From Tetraselmis striata (Eukaryota; Chlorophyta; Chlorodendrophyceae; Chlorodendrales; Chlorodendraceae), in NCBI GenBank assembly GCA_006384855.1, contig VCJN01002744.1, forward strand, positions 62,001 through 126,000: a stretch of 64,000 nt of DNA. The letters are read 5' to 3'. The translations under genes were made by a program, and so were the position numbers. Position 1 is the stretch's first letter; every line of letters starts with the position of its first letter. Under the pieces are notes generated by a model, which did not search any database, was not told where the DNA came from, and worked only from the letters and a program-made list of their open reading frames with translations. This document shows positions 24,339-35,051 of the stretch, piece after piece.

Positions 24339-27300
24339 TGTTGGCGGGGGGGCCGGGGGGGGGGGGGGTATGGGAGTCGTAGGCCCTCAAGGTATCAGCC
24401 GGATGTCCAGCTGCTTGCTGGGCGCCGGCGCTGCCTACCTGCAGCATGGGAGAACGGCATGATGGAAGTGACGCAGAGCGCTGTACCGCAGCCCTGCGTT
24501 CCCGTGGCCGCTTGCCTCTTTGGAGGATGGCCTTTAGCTGTAAGGGGAGGCGAGGGGGTCCGGTGGTGGTGGGAGGTTAACATAAATGAGCGCTCCCTGG
24601 GCTGCGTGCGCTTGGGTGGCCACCGTGCTACCATGCCGCGTCAACAGCCAGAAGGTGCCTGACTGGGATGTGCGGAGGGGGGGGGGGAGTGAGGGGCGGC
24701 TGACTGATTTGCTGGCCGTGTGCGCCCTGGGCAGGTACTACTACAACACCAAGACCGGCAAGTCGGCCTGGGAGAAGCCGCCGGAGCTGATGACGGTGCG
24801 CCCGCCCGGCATTTGTCTTTATATGTTCCGCGCTGGGACGGTGGCAACCGCTGAGACATCGCCGGGCTGGGCTGCTTGGCCGCCGCAGGACATCGAGCGC
24901 GCGGACGCCTCCACGCCCTGGAAGGAGTACACCTCTAAGGATGGCCGGAAGTATTACTACAACAAGGAGACAAAGGAATCCAAGTGGACCATCCCGGAGG
25001 ACCTGGCTAAGGTGCGGCTGCGCCCTCCATCTGCTGGCAAAGTGGAATATATGTAAGCATATATAATAACCAGTAAATGAAATAGATAGGATAGACTAGG
25101 AAAATAATGTCACCCCCCTCCCCCGCGGGCGTCCCCAATGTCCCCTCTTCCGTCCCCGCCTGTCCTTTGCCTCCAGGCACGTGCCGCCGCGCAGGCCGCC
25201 GCCGCCAAGCCGGTCGTTGTCCAGGCAGTGCCGCTGAGCAGCACCCCGGTAGCGCTCCCCACACCGGCGCCCGCTGTCACGCCTGCAGCGGCCAAACCCG
25301 CCGCCGTTGCGAATTCCGCCCCGGCAGCGGCGCCCACCCCGGCGGCTGCAGCCGCCTCTGCTGCGGCCGCCGTAGAAGAGGGGAAGAAGGAGGAGAAGAA
25401 GGAGGAGGGCTTTCAGGTGCGCGCCGCTGAGCCCCCTTCCCTTCCTTTATGCACTGTGCCTGACTAGCTACAAGCTACACAGCGCCCTTGCCTCTGTATC
25501 CATTATGTCCATACCGCGCATCTTTCCACACTATTGCTCGAGGTAGCAGCTAGCCTAGGTTGGAGCCAAGTCGCCAAGCGCTCTGACGCGTAGGCCCAGC
25601 CTGCTGCGCGGCGGCGCTGTCTCGCCGCCATGTCTGCTCGGGTCGTTGCTGGCGTTGCATGCGTAGTTGGCACCGACACCCGTCGTCCGCCGCTCATCTG
25701 GCACCATCTCTTACCTGGCATGTGAGATCTTACGCCTGACATGCGCGGGCCCACGGCAGTACGCGACCAAGGCGGAGGCCAAGGACGCGTTCAAGGGGCT
25801 GCTGAAGGAGTCGGGCGTCAACTCAGACTGGTCGTGGGAGCAGGCGATGCGCAAGATCGTGTCGGACAAGCGGTGCGCTGCCCAGCGATCAGCTCAGCTG
25901 TCTGCGCCGCGCAACCAGCTGCACTTGTGGACAATGGGGGACCGCACCTACCACGCTGTTCCCTGGCATGTGCGGCGTGGTCTGCTGGATGGGAAGAGGG
26001 GCGCGGGAGGGCATCAGTGGCCTAAAGGGACATACGCCTAGCGTCATTATGTTGTTCTCCAATTAGTCACAATCGGTTCTCTTGCGAGAACATACTCAGA
26101 GAATGAAAAGGGAGATGGAGGGATGAGGTAAGGGGCCGGGCGGGCCGGGCCGGGCCACAGAGCGCATCCTGAGCGAAGTGCCATGCGGCGGCAGGTATGG
26201 CGCGCTCAAGTCGCTGGGCGAGAAGAAGGCCTGCTTCAACGAGTACCTGCAGCAGCGCAAGCGCGAGGAGCGCGAGGAGGCCCGCCAGCGCATTCGCAAG
26301 GTGCCGCGCCGCCGCCCCCGCACCCTCCGCCCTCGCCCCCGCCGCGCCCCATCACTGCGCTCCCCCACCTCGTCCCCCTCTGCCCTTCCTGTCCTGCCTG
26401 TCGCCTGCTTGCGCCCCGTGTCCCGAGCTCCTCCGCGCTAAGCGCCCACGAACGGTTTCGGCGCGCAGGCACGCGAGGATTTCATGGCCATGCTGGACGA
26501 CAGCCCGGAACTGACCTCGCACAGCAAGTTTGCCCGGGCGGCGCAGCTGTTTGAGTCCGACTCGCGCTGGCAGGTGCGTCTGTGGTTGCATATCGGGGGC
26601 CGAGATGGGTTCATGTGCGTGTGTCGGAGAGAGGGGGAGAGGGGCGCGCTCACGCTGGGCCAGGGCTGGGCTACGGACTGTGCCCTCCAATATTTCAAAT
26701 GTGTTTTGGTGCAGTAATCCTGCGGAAGACACCCACGGCAGGTGGCTAGGACAATGCTCACACGGGCTGGTGACAGACATGCGCGTGTGGTCTACATTGC
26801 TGAAGCAATGCCGTTGCTTAGATAGAGCACTTCAGGCCATCAGTACCGTTAAATTTGGCTCGCTGGTCTCGAAGATGAAGATTTGTTTTTTGGGGGGTTG
26901 AGTTGGGATTTCCGGGCAGTAATTGTCGTGCAAACTAAATCCGCCCTAAAACCCTAGATTTCGAGCAGACATCTGCATGAATTCAAAAACAATAGTTTGC
27001 ACTGCCAAGACCAAAGCGCAGCATAGCAGATGTGGGGTATTTGCTGCACGAGTGTCGCGAGTGCGGGGTTATGATTGCATCCAGTTGGGCGGGGGAGGAA
27101 GCCGGGGTGGTTTCCGCATGGGATTAGCCTGCAGGGGCAGTTGGGCGAGCAGGTCAGTTTGCTGGTGGTTCCGGTGTGATGGGTTTCCACACACTTGGGT
27201 GGCCAGCCCTGGCGGAGGGCTCCGCAGCTGTGCTGCCGCTTTGTGGGCGGCGCCGCCATTCAGGCTGAGCCACACCTGTGGTCATGTCCGCGTGCAGGCG

Positions 27301-28350
27301 TTGACGTCCAGCCGGGAGCGGGAGGAGCTGTTTGAGGACCACCTGCGCGATCGGGAGCGCAAGGAGCGCGAGGCCAAGCGCGTCGCGCGCCAGGCGGGCC
27401 GCGCGGCGTTCAAGGCCATGCTGCAGTCGGACCCCAGCATCAAGGCGACCTCCTCCTGGCGCAAGGTGCAGAGCCGCGTCGCGGAGGAGGAGGTCTTCAA
27501 TGCCATTGAACGTATCGACGCGCTGGAGGTCTTCCAGGTGCCCCCTTGCCCCCAAAGCCCTTTGGCATTGCGTCAGACCCTCTGCTTAATGGCCGTAACA
27601 GTATCAGACTAGAGTCAGATTCACGCCCTTAAACTACTAATATGGTGTAAAGTACTCGTCATGATAGGTAACGGAGCCAACGTCCAAGCACAACTACCTG
27701 TACAACTACAGCTACTCCAACTACATAATGCAGCTACATGTACAATTGGATTGGGTTTTTGGGTGTCAAAAAGAAATCAAGTGCTGGGCAGCATCAAACT
27801 TTCAGTCCTTCATTTTGTGGTGACTATTGTGGTGATACGTTTTCTGTTTTCAGAAGGTTGTGAAAAGAGGAACCCGCAGCGAACCCAAACGCAAAGCGTG
27901 GTTTGGCAGAAAGCACCGGATGATATTGTATTTCTATAATAGTGAATGTTCAGGCGAGGTCATCAAGGTATCATGGGTGCGCGGCGCGACTGAGGGAGGC
28001 GCTGCCGTGCGATGTCTGCAGGAGCACCTGCGCGACCTGGAGCAGGAGGAGCGCCGGCAGGAGGCGCGCGACAAGGAGGCGCGCCTCTTTGCGGAGCGCA
28101 AGAACCGCGACGCGTTCAACGACCTGCTGCAGCGCCACCGCGAGGAGGGGCGCATCGCGCCGCGCATGCGCTGGAAGGAGTACGTCGCCCTCGTGAAGGA
28201 GGAGGAGGTGTACAAGGCGGTGGAGGGCAACCTGTCGGGGTCGCGGCCGCGGGAGCTGTTTGAGGACGTGTTGGAGGAGTTGGAAGAGGAGTATGAGGCC
28301 AGCCGGGTGAGCTGCGCCCGGGGGACGCCTCTCGTTGTCTGTCTGTGTCT

Positions 28351-28381
<31 letters not shown>

Positions 28382-30422
28382 GGGGGTCCCTCTATGCTTA
28401 GGTGCTGAACTTGTGGTGTGTGTGTGGTGGACAGGGTATCATGAAGGATGCGGTCAAGTCAGGCAGCGTGGCGGTGGCAACCGACACGCCGGAGGAGGCG
28501 GTTCTGGAGGCGCTTGCGGGGGCGGTGGGCGAGGCGTTTGCGGAGATTCCGCAGTCGCACAGGTAACCCCCCCCCCCCCCCCCCCCCTGCTCTTCTTTCA
28601 TCTAAGCAGCCCTGGTTGGATTTGCCATGTATCATATCGGTCGTATGACAAACTGCCTGAAATGCTGTATTTGATGTCTGACATTTCGGGCGGGTTCTCA
28701 TCAGGTAGGTATACTTCTAGTATGGCCAAAGAGCTGTCCGCCTGAAGCGCTACTATTCGTGGGTGATAATCCCGGTAGGCAGGAAGTAGCCAGCCGCCCC
28801 TCCAGGGCTGACAGCGCGGGCCTAACCACACTGCGCCCTGTCCTACAGGGAGCTGTTTGCGAGGGAGCAAATCCAGCGCGCCAAGGACAAGGAGGCCAAG
28901 GAGGCGAAGCGCCGCAAGGCGGCCGCCGAGGCGTTTGCGGCGATGCTGAAGAAGTCCAAGGCGGTGACGGCGGAGAGCACGTGGGAGGCGGTGAAGGAGA
29001 CGTTTGAGGGCGAGCCGGAGTTCAAGGCGGTCAGATGCCCCGCCCTCCCCCCCCCCCCCCCCCCACCTACCCCCCCATCCTGCAGCATATGCACACTCTG
29101 CAAAATATTACGCCATTGAACACAGCCAAAGGTTTCGTGTATGTCGCCGATTCTAGCTGTGACGCGTGACAATCGCGCTATCATTCTTACTAGCAGTCGT
29201 GAAATTATAAACTTGTTACAACTGAAAAGGATATTTTGTCTTGAGGACCTGTCTTTACCCAGCATCAGGGAAGGGCCCGCCGCTGCCCAACCCGCATAGG
29301 GTCCGCTAATTGAAGCGCGTGTCGTGAATGCTGTCATTTATTGGCCGCACCTTAAATGACAGCATTCACGACACGCAGACCTTGCGACGCAGACCTTGCG
29401 GGGCCCACGAGGTGCCTGATGCACGCAGCCGTGGTGTCATGCTCGCGCAGGTCGAGTCGGACGAGGTGCGGCAGAGCGTGCTGCAGGAGCACCTCGACTA
29501 CCTGAAAGCCAAGGCAGCCGAGAAGGCCAGCCGGGAGGAAGAGGAGGAAAGGTGGGCGGGCAGCTCAACTGCCGAGTAACAGCATCCCTGGTCCCGATGC
29601 CACCACCTTCCCGCCACCCCCGCCATCCATGTCACGGCTTTAGTGTGGCATTGACCACCAACTTTCCCCTACTTAGGCGGCGCCACAAGAAGGATAAGAA
29701 GAGCCACAAGAAGAGCCGGCACCGCAGCGGCAGCCCAGCCCGCTCGGACGACAGCGAGCATCGCTTGCGCAAGAGCAAGAGCCGGCGGTGTCCCCCCTCC
29801 CCCATTGCCCCCTACCTGTCCCTCTTCTGTCTGTCTGTTAGCCGATGGTAAGCAGCAAGACGCCCTTGTGGCCCTGGCTGAGGGGCTGCCTCTGGGTACG
29901 CAGGCACCACCATTCCGACTCGGAGTCGGAGGGCGAGAAGCGCAAGCGGCACAAGAAGGACCGCCGAGAGGATCGCGACCGGAAAGATCACAAGGAGTCG
30001 CGTGAAAGGTGCGCAGCCATGTGCCCCCCCCCCCCCCCCCCTCCCTATTCTGCCCGTCACATGGCACCGCATGCATCACCCTGCTCGTGAGCGGCCACCG
30101 CTGGAATGTGCCACTGCTGGAACCACCATTTCGATGAAATACTTGTGAAAGGGGGAGTTGTGCTCGGGAGGCTGTTGGAATATTACTGCCTAAAGAATGA
30201 TAATTACAATAATACAAATAACAGCTGTAAGCGCCTAACTACAAATGCACGCGTCTAATTACAAAAATACAAATGTTAATATAAGCCGCTATCCAAGAGC
30301 TGCGGGAGGAGCTGCGCCTCACATGCTGCGGGGTGTGCGGTGACGTGCGGCGCAGGTCGCACAGGCGCGGCCGCCACAGCAGCAAGGACAGGGAGCACGA
30401 GCCGGAGGAGGGGGAGCTCTGA
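23198..30422 (+). CDS. PRP40: Pre-mRNA-processing factor PRP40 (WW and FF domains)
   Basis: Seventeen exons join in phase to give 879 aa: 23198-23243, 23388-23476, 23625-24163, 24735-24795, 24889-25011, 25177-25416, 25760-25872, 26195-26300, 26469-26573, 27298-27537, 28022-28306, 28435-28562, 28849-29029, 29451-29551, 29677-29787, 29904-30008 and 30356-30422. PRP40 is a U1 snRNP factor that bridges splice sites and binds branch-point protein and the polymerase II tail. Order: [15 protein letters not shown] start, Gln/Pro-rich region with [10 protein letters not shown] repeats, WW1 (213-245), WW2 (about 255-286), Ala/Pro linker, FF array (367-752) with high charge, then a Lys/Arg/Ser/His tail ending EPEEGEL. 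Intron 2 is modelled as GC-AG (CAG|GCGAGC) and removes a C run that would otherwise code for polyproline. The donor at 29030 (GTCAGA) is weak. Confidence 0.9.
24286..24336. repeat. (GA)n microsatellite
   Basis: About 25 uninterrupted GA units lie in intron 3 of PRP40, followed shortly by a G run at 24345-24368. Confidence 0.97.
29317..29376. repeat. Perfect 24-bp inverted repeat
   Basis: The arms at 29317-29340 and 29353-29376 are exact reverse complements around the 12-base spacer TTGGCCGCACCT. They lie in the PRP40 intron between 29029 and 29451, so a transcript could form a 24-bp hairpin. A tandem ACGCAGACCTTGCG pair follows directly. Confidence 0.95.
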
Positions 30423-31286
30423 GTCGTCACGGCACGCGAGGCGGAGGCTGCCTGCATGTCCGAACAGGCGAGGCGCTGGGTCGAGCGCGGGATGGGGCTA
30501 GAGTCAGACGCGGGGTACGCTATCGTCGCACCCGGGCGAGCGCCTCCCGTGATTCCGTGTACGTGTGTGGCGCAGATGGTCGCCGCGCCTCTTTGGTTTT
30601 GTTAAGCTGATTCCTGCCGAACTCGCCGAAAGCCGTACCTCCCAACTTGCCTTGATAGCACCAGCGTACGCTGCATGACCGAGACGCGATACGTGGCATG
30701 CATTGGGTGTCTAGCGGTGCCTGTGCTGAGCAATGCGGACCGCATCGAGTCTTTCAACACTGTGTGATGTTAATCGCGCCTTGAACCGGGGCTTCTCAGC
30801 AAGTTGGCGGCGAATGATGCGGCTGACATTGGATCTTTCGACATGATATCCGAATAATTGTGACGAGTTTAGTTGTGGGTGTCCCCGCATGCCCGTGGTG
30901 TGTTTCGCTGTGACCTTCATTGGGTGTTCCAACCTGACTTTCACGCAACCCGCGGCTTTCGTTGCGAGAGTTTGGACATGGGCACGGTGGCTTTTAGTGG
31001 ATGTCTCAACACGGTTGTGGTCGCTGATGTGGCCTTCATTGGGTTTGACACACGACTGTGGTGAATGGCGTGGCTTCCGTCGGGCCTCTTACCAGCATAA
31101 TTTTGCGTGACGCGAATCGCGCCTTTCATGGGGTGTCTCCGCATGCCCGCGGTGCGCTACTTGGCTACTTTCCTGGCTTTGACCACATGACCACGATGAG
31201 CACCGCGCCTTTCGTTGCGGCTCTCGACACAACCGCAGTGGCTTCCATGGGGTGTATGCTCAACATTCCGAGAGCCCCCGCTGCGC
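30423..31286. other. Convergent intergenic region with degenerate repeats
   Basis: PRP40 and the histidine phosphatase gene converge here. From about 30880 to 31260 the phrases CATTGGGTGT, CATGGGGTGT and CATTGGGTTT recur with CGCATGCCCG(C/T)GGTG, GTGGCTT and CTCGACACAACCG, showing an old, irregular tandem array. No coding exon is supported. Confidence 0.6.
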
Positions 31287-33833
31287 TCACTGAGCCCCCG
31301 CGGCAAAGCCGGAGCCGCCGGCGCCTTCCAACGCTCTCTTGCCACCCGGGAACGCAAGCGGGTCAGGCGCCGCGCCATCCGCCGGCGGGGCGTTGGCGGC
31401 GGTCATCACGTAGGACCGCATCTCGCAGTTCTGGAAGTACCGGCCCATGGCGTCGCTCATCTCGGGGGCGTACCCAGGATGCCCCACGAAGAGGGGCAGC
31501 AGGCCCAGGGTCAGAAACGCCGAGTGCGCCACCACCGCGATCGCGCGCTCCGGCCTGCCGAGGGCAGCCACCACTCGCGCCGTCAGTCACCAAACCAGAG
31601 CGGCGTCCTTCTGGCCGATGCCGCGCTGGCTAGCCTGCCCCGCCCAGCGCCTGCTGTGGCCACAGGGGTGACGGCGGCGCCGGGAGGCCAGCATGCACAC
31701 CCACACATCCCGGCACGCTGACAGAGCGCTACAAGGCAAATCACCAAAACTACGCGAAAACGACTTCATGCCACTGCTGTAACTGACACATGGACCATGT
31801 CCCTACGTGACGCAACCCTACCCCCGGCCAAACATGAGTTACGCCTAGCTACCTTGCGACCGTCTCCCTGCTGCAAGCCAGGGGGTTTGCCACGGGCTGG
31901 CCGGCTGGGCGCCAGCGGGTCCAAGAGGGTGGGGGGGGGAGAGGAGTACCGCTTCTCCAGCCACTGCAGAAACGCCAGCGCGCGCGCCTGGATCTGAGCC
32001 ACGCTCTCGCGCCTGCCTGGACCGTACGCCTCCCACGGCTCATCCTTGTCGCATTCCACCTGCCCACAGCGCCACAGCTCAGCCAAAGCAGACGGGTGCA
32101 TTGCTGCTTAACCCCACCGCCTTGGCCGCGACCAGGGCTCCCCCCCCCCCCCCCCCCCCCGCGCCCCAGGTAAGCCTTGCCGTGACCCCGAGAAACACCC
32201 ATACCAGGAATCACCTTCAGCCTTAAGCAGTGGCGCCGCGACCTTTGTGATGACACACGTGCCATAACCATCTTTGATATGGATGTATGACTTCGTGAAA
32301 TTGTCCCACCGCCTCTGAGAGAAAGATTATGGGTCTTATTCGTTGGCTTAGCAGGGCCTTATTCAGCCCCCCCCCCCCCCCCCCCCCCCGTTGCCCCTGC
32401 AGTCCCTGCTGAGGAGGTGCGCACGATGACTCATAGACATACAAGAGACTGGTGGCAAGGCGAATTTGTCTCTTCCGGGACATGTTGTGCATACACGTGA
32501 AGAGGGATAACCTACGAGGTGCGTACTAGGCAGGAGCCAAATTGACAACACGTTGCCGATTGTGTTTTAGATGCCGGCAAGCGCACCCCCGACCGCAACC
32601 GCCGCCTCCACCCGCATGACGGTGGCTGGAGCACTGCGGCATCGCACCGCAGCGGTGTTGTGCGTGCGTGTTGCCAGCCGCATGGGGGCCACCGCCCCGT
32701 TCGCCGCGCACCTCCGAGAAGTCCACCACGGGGAAGGCCTCCCTCTGGTGCGAGATGGGGCGGCGCTTGTCGCAGGGGTTGCCGCCCAGCTGCTCCCGGC
32801 ACAGCTGCACCGCAGAACAGGGGCGCAACGGCATCATCACCCCGGTCCCCTCCCAGCGCATCGGCAGCTAGGAGTCGATGCCCCCCAGCGATAGCAGCAG
32901 ATGGGGAGGCCTGACCTCGCATGCCACCACGGGCGGGCAGTCATCTGGCGCCGCAATCTCTCCGCGCTCCATGCACTTGTTCTGATGGAGCAGAAAAGGA
33001 CGGCAGGGGGGAGAGGGGGGGGATGTGAGGGTGGGTCCAGCTGCAGGGCGGGGACGGCAGCGGATCGCATGCTTGTCTGCCTGGAGGCTGAGCGGGGGCT
33101 GCGTATGGCCGGGCCGCACCTCCGCCGCCTGCGTGCTGCGCATGAACGTCCCGCGCGAGCCGGTGGTGGCGGCGGCCGAGCGAGGAGCGCAGCCAAACAC
33201 GCCGGCCGCCGTCTCCAGCGTGCGCGTCATTGGGGACACCTGCAAGCCGAGCCCCAGTCCGCCCACGTATGAAAACAAGTGCGAGGGAGGCCCAATGGGG
33301 ACGTTGGAGGGGACATTGGCCTGTGTGTGGGTGATGTTTAAAGAGGAGCTGAGGTGCCCCTGTTGTGCTGCATTGCTGTATGCGCAGTCTCGGGGGAGGG
33401 GGGGGGGGGGGGGGGGCAATGGGCGTGGTAGATGGTGGTGGTGACAAGGGGGGGGGGGGGGGATTTACCACAATCAGCTCGACGCCCAGCTGCTCCTTCC
33501 TGGCGGCCACATGCTGCTGCAGCGCCTCCGTCTGCGCCCAGCCCATGGCTGTCAGGTGCGCGTCCTCGTACTCCGGGCTCTTGTAGTTGGCGCGGTCCAG
33601 CTCGCCCGCGACGTTGTGGAAGCCTGCAGCGCGTGTGCAGTTGGCGCAGCCCCGCGCGGCCCGGCTCAGAGCGTCCCCCTTTTGCCGCACCCGCATGCAG
33701 CCCCTCGCGCTGGAGTGCCACGCCTATGTGCGAGCAGGTAATGCGCGGTCATCGGTACAGGGCGCTCGCCTTGTGCATGCCGGATGAGGTGGATGACCTG
33801 CGCAGGGGGTGGGCAGTGAGCGAGTTGGATCGG

Positions 33834-33871
<38 letters not shown>

Positions 33872-34071
33872 AGCCCCCGAAATGTTCTCTCTCAGGGGGC
33901 AGGCCGTCAGAAAACGGTTCAGGTACGGGTACGAGGACAGGCGGGGCAGCGTCGCGTAGTGGACTGGTGGCCTACCTTGGTGCTGGCTAGGGGCACCAGA
34001 TGCACGTGCGCCGCGACGGCAGCGCCGACGTCCGCGCAGGACGCGCGGCTGACGCGGTCCTTCTTCACCAT
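31287..34071 (-). CDS. Histidine phosphatase (phosphoglycerate mutase-like)
   Basis: Eight minus-strand exons join in phase to give 311 aa: 34071-33976, 33797-33770, 33623-33469, 33239-33120, 32981-32916, 32804-32712, 32059-31950 and 31554-31287. The RHA motif VIHLIRHAQG (Arg38, His39, the phospho-accepting His) lies on a 28-nt exon. It is followed by FHNVAGELDRANYKSPEYED, DAHLTAMGW, SPMTRTLETAAGVF, LCREQLGGNPCDKRR, FPVVDFSE and VVAHSAFL with the second catalytic His233. This pattern is that of plant phosphoglycerate mutase-like proteins of the histidine phosphatase clan; the substrate is unknown. The intron after the RHA exon uses a GC donor (AAG|GCGAGC). An in-frame stop just upstream of 34071 supports the start. 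The Ala/Pro-rich C-terminus after the domain is extra. Confidence 0.9.
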
Positions 34072-35051
34072 TTCGCGACGGTGCCGCCACCTCCCTTACA
34101 CCTGGTCCTGATTCACAGCGCTACTCGATCAGAAAGACGCCCGTGCGCCGTGGTTGCCTGTACTCGCTGGTGCGCATTAGCAGCGGTGGGTGGTTTGTCG
34201 CCTCGTCACTCGGCAGTACCCTTCCTGTGATCGGCTCCCAGCCACCTCAGCGAATAACTGGTACACCAGCTCGCGCTACGGGGTTCGTTGGGCGAGGTCG
34301 GAACTGTCGAACGCGGAATTGCGCGTACAGGTACCTGGGGAGATCGGGAAGAGTACGGAGTACCCCGTAGCAGCCGCCTGGATGGATGGCGGCCTTCTCC
34401 CGACCTGCTTGTCACGTAAGCGACGCAGGCCTTGCGACACGAATTCTTAATACCGCCGCGCAAGCTTGGGTGCGACTTGGCGTTTACCCGTCCCCGCTCA
34501 GGAGCTGTAGAGCTCCCGCCTGCTTTGGCTCTGGGACCTGTACTGGTACCGGCCGCCGCTTGATGCAGCTATCCCGTCATCGTCAACTCATCATCGTCGC
34601 GCGCCATCGTCATCTGCTGTTGCCATCCGCAGCATCCTCATCCGACGGGCGGTGTCATCTGTGCGCACGTGTCTCGAATGCGAATACATTGCGTTATCGT
34701 AACGGTGAGTTGCATATATCGACACGCCCGCCACTACAACGCGCGCGCGGCTTTCTGGCAACAATCGCGCGCGCATGTGACATCGGTGATGGAGCTTCTC
34801 CTCATTGACGATGCCCGGCCCCCCGGTGCTTGCGGACATCCCCGCCGTGCCCCGCACGCGGCCTTCCAACCTGTGTTGCAGCCGGTTGGCCAGCGTACCG
34901 GCCATTCGTGGCTCCAGTAGGCACCTTTTGCGACAGGCCGCCGGAAACTACGACCTGTTCGAGGGGGCGCGCTCTTCTGGCGCTGTCGTCGCGACAGCTG
35001 AATACAATCGAGCACAACTACTGGTACCGGCTCGCCAACTACCTGCTCGCG
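34072..35051. other. Divergent promoter region
   Basis: This lies between the phosphatase gene (-) and the LRR gene (+). The frame that leads into the LRR start is open from 34830 (NTIEHNYWYRLANYLLAMGN), so the LRR protein could begin earlier than annotated. Nothing else is supported. Confidence 0.45.

Noticed and set aside
26950..26962. Telomere-like AAACCCTAGA
   Set aside because: A single occurrence in an intron, not an array.
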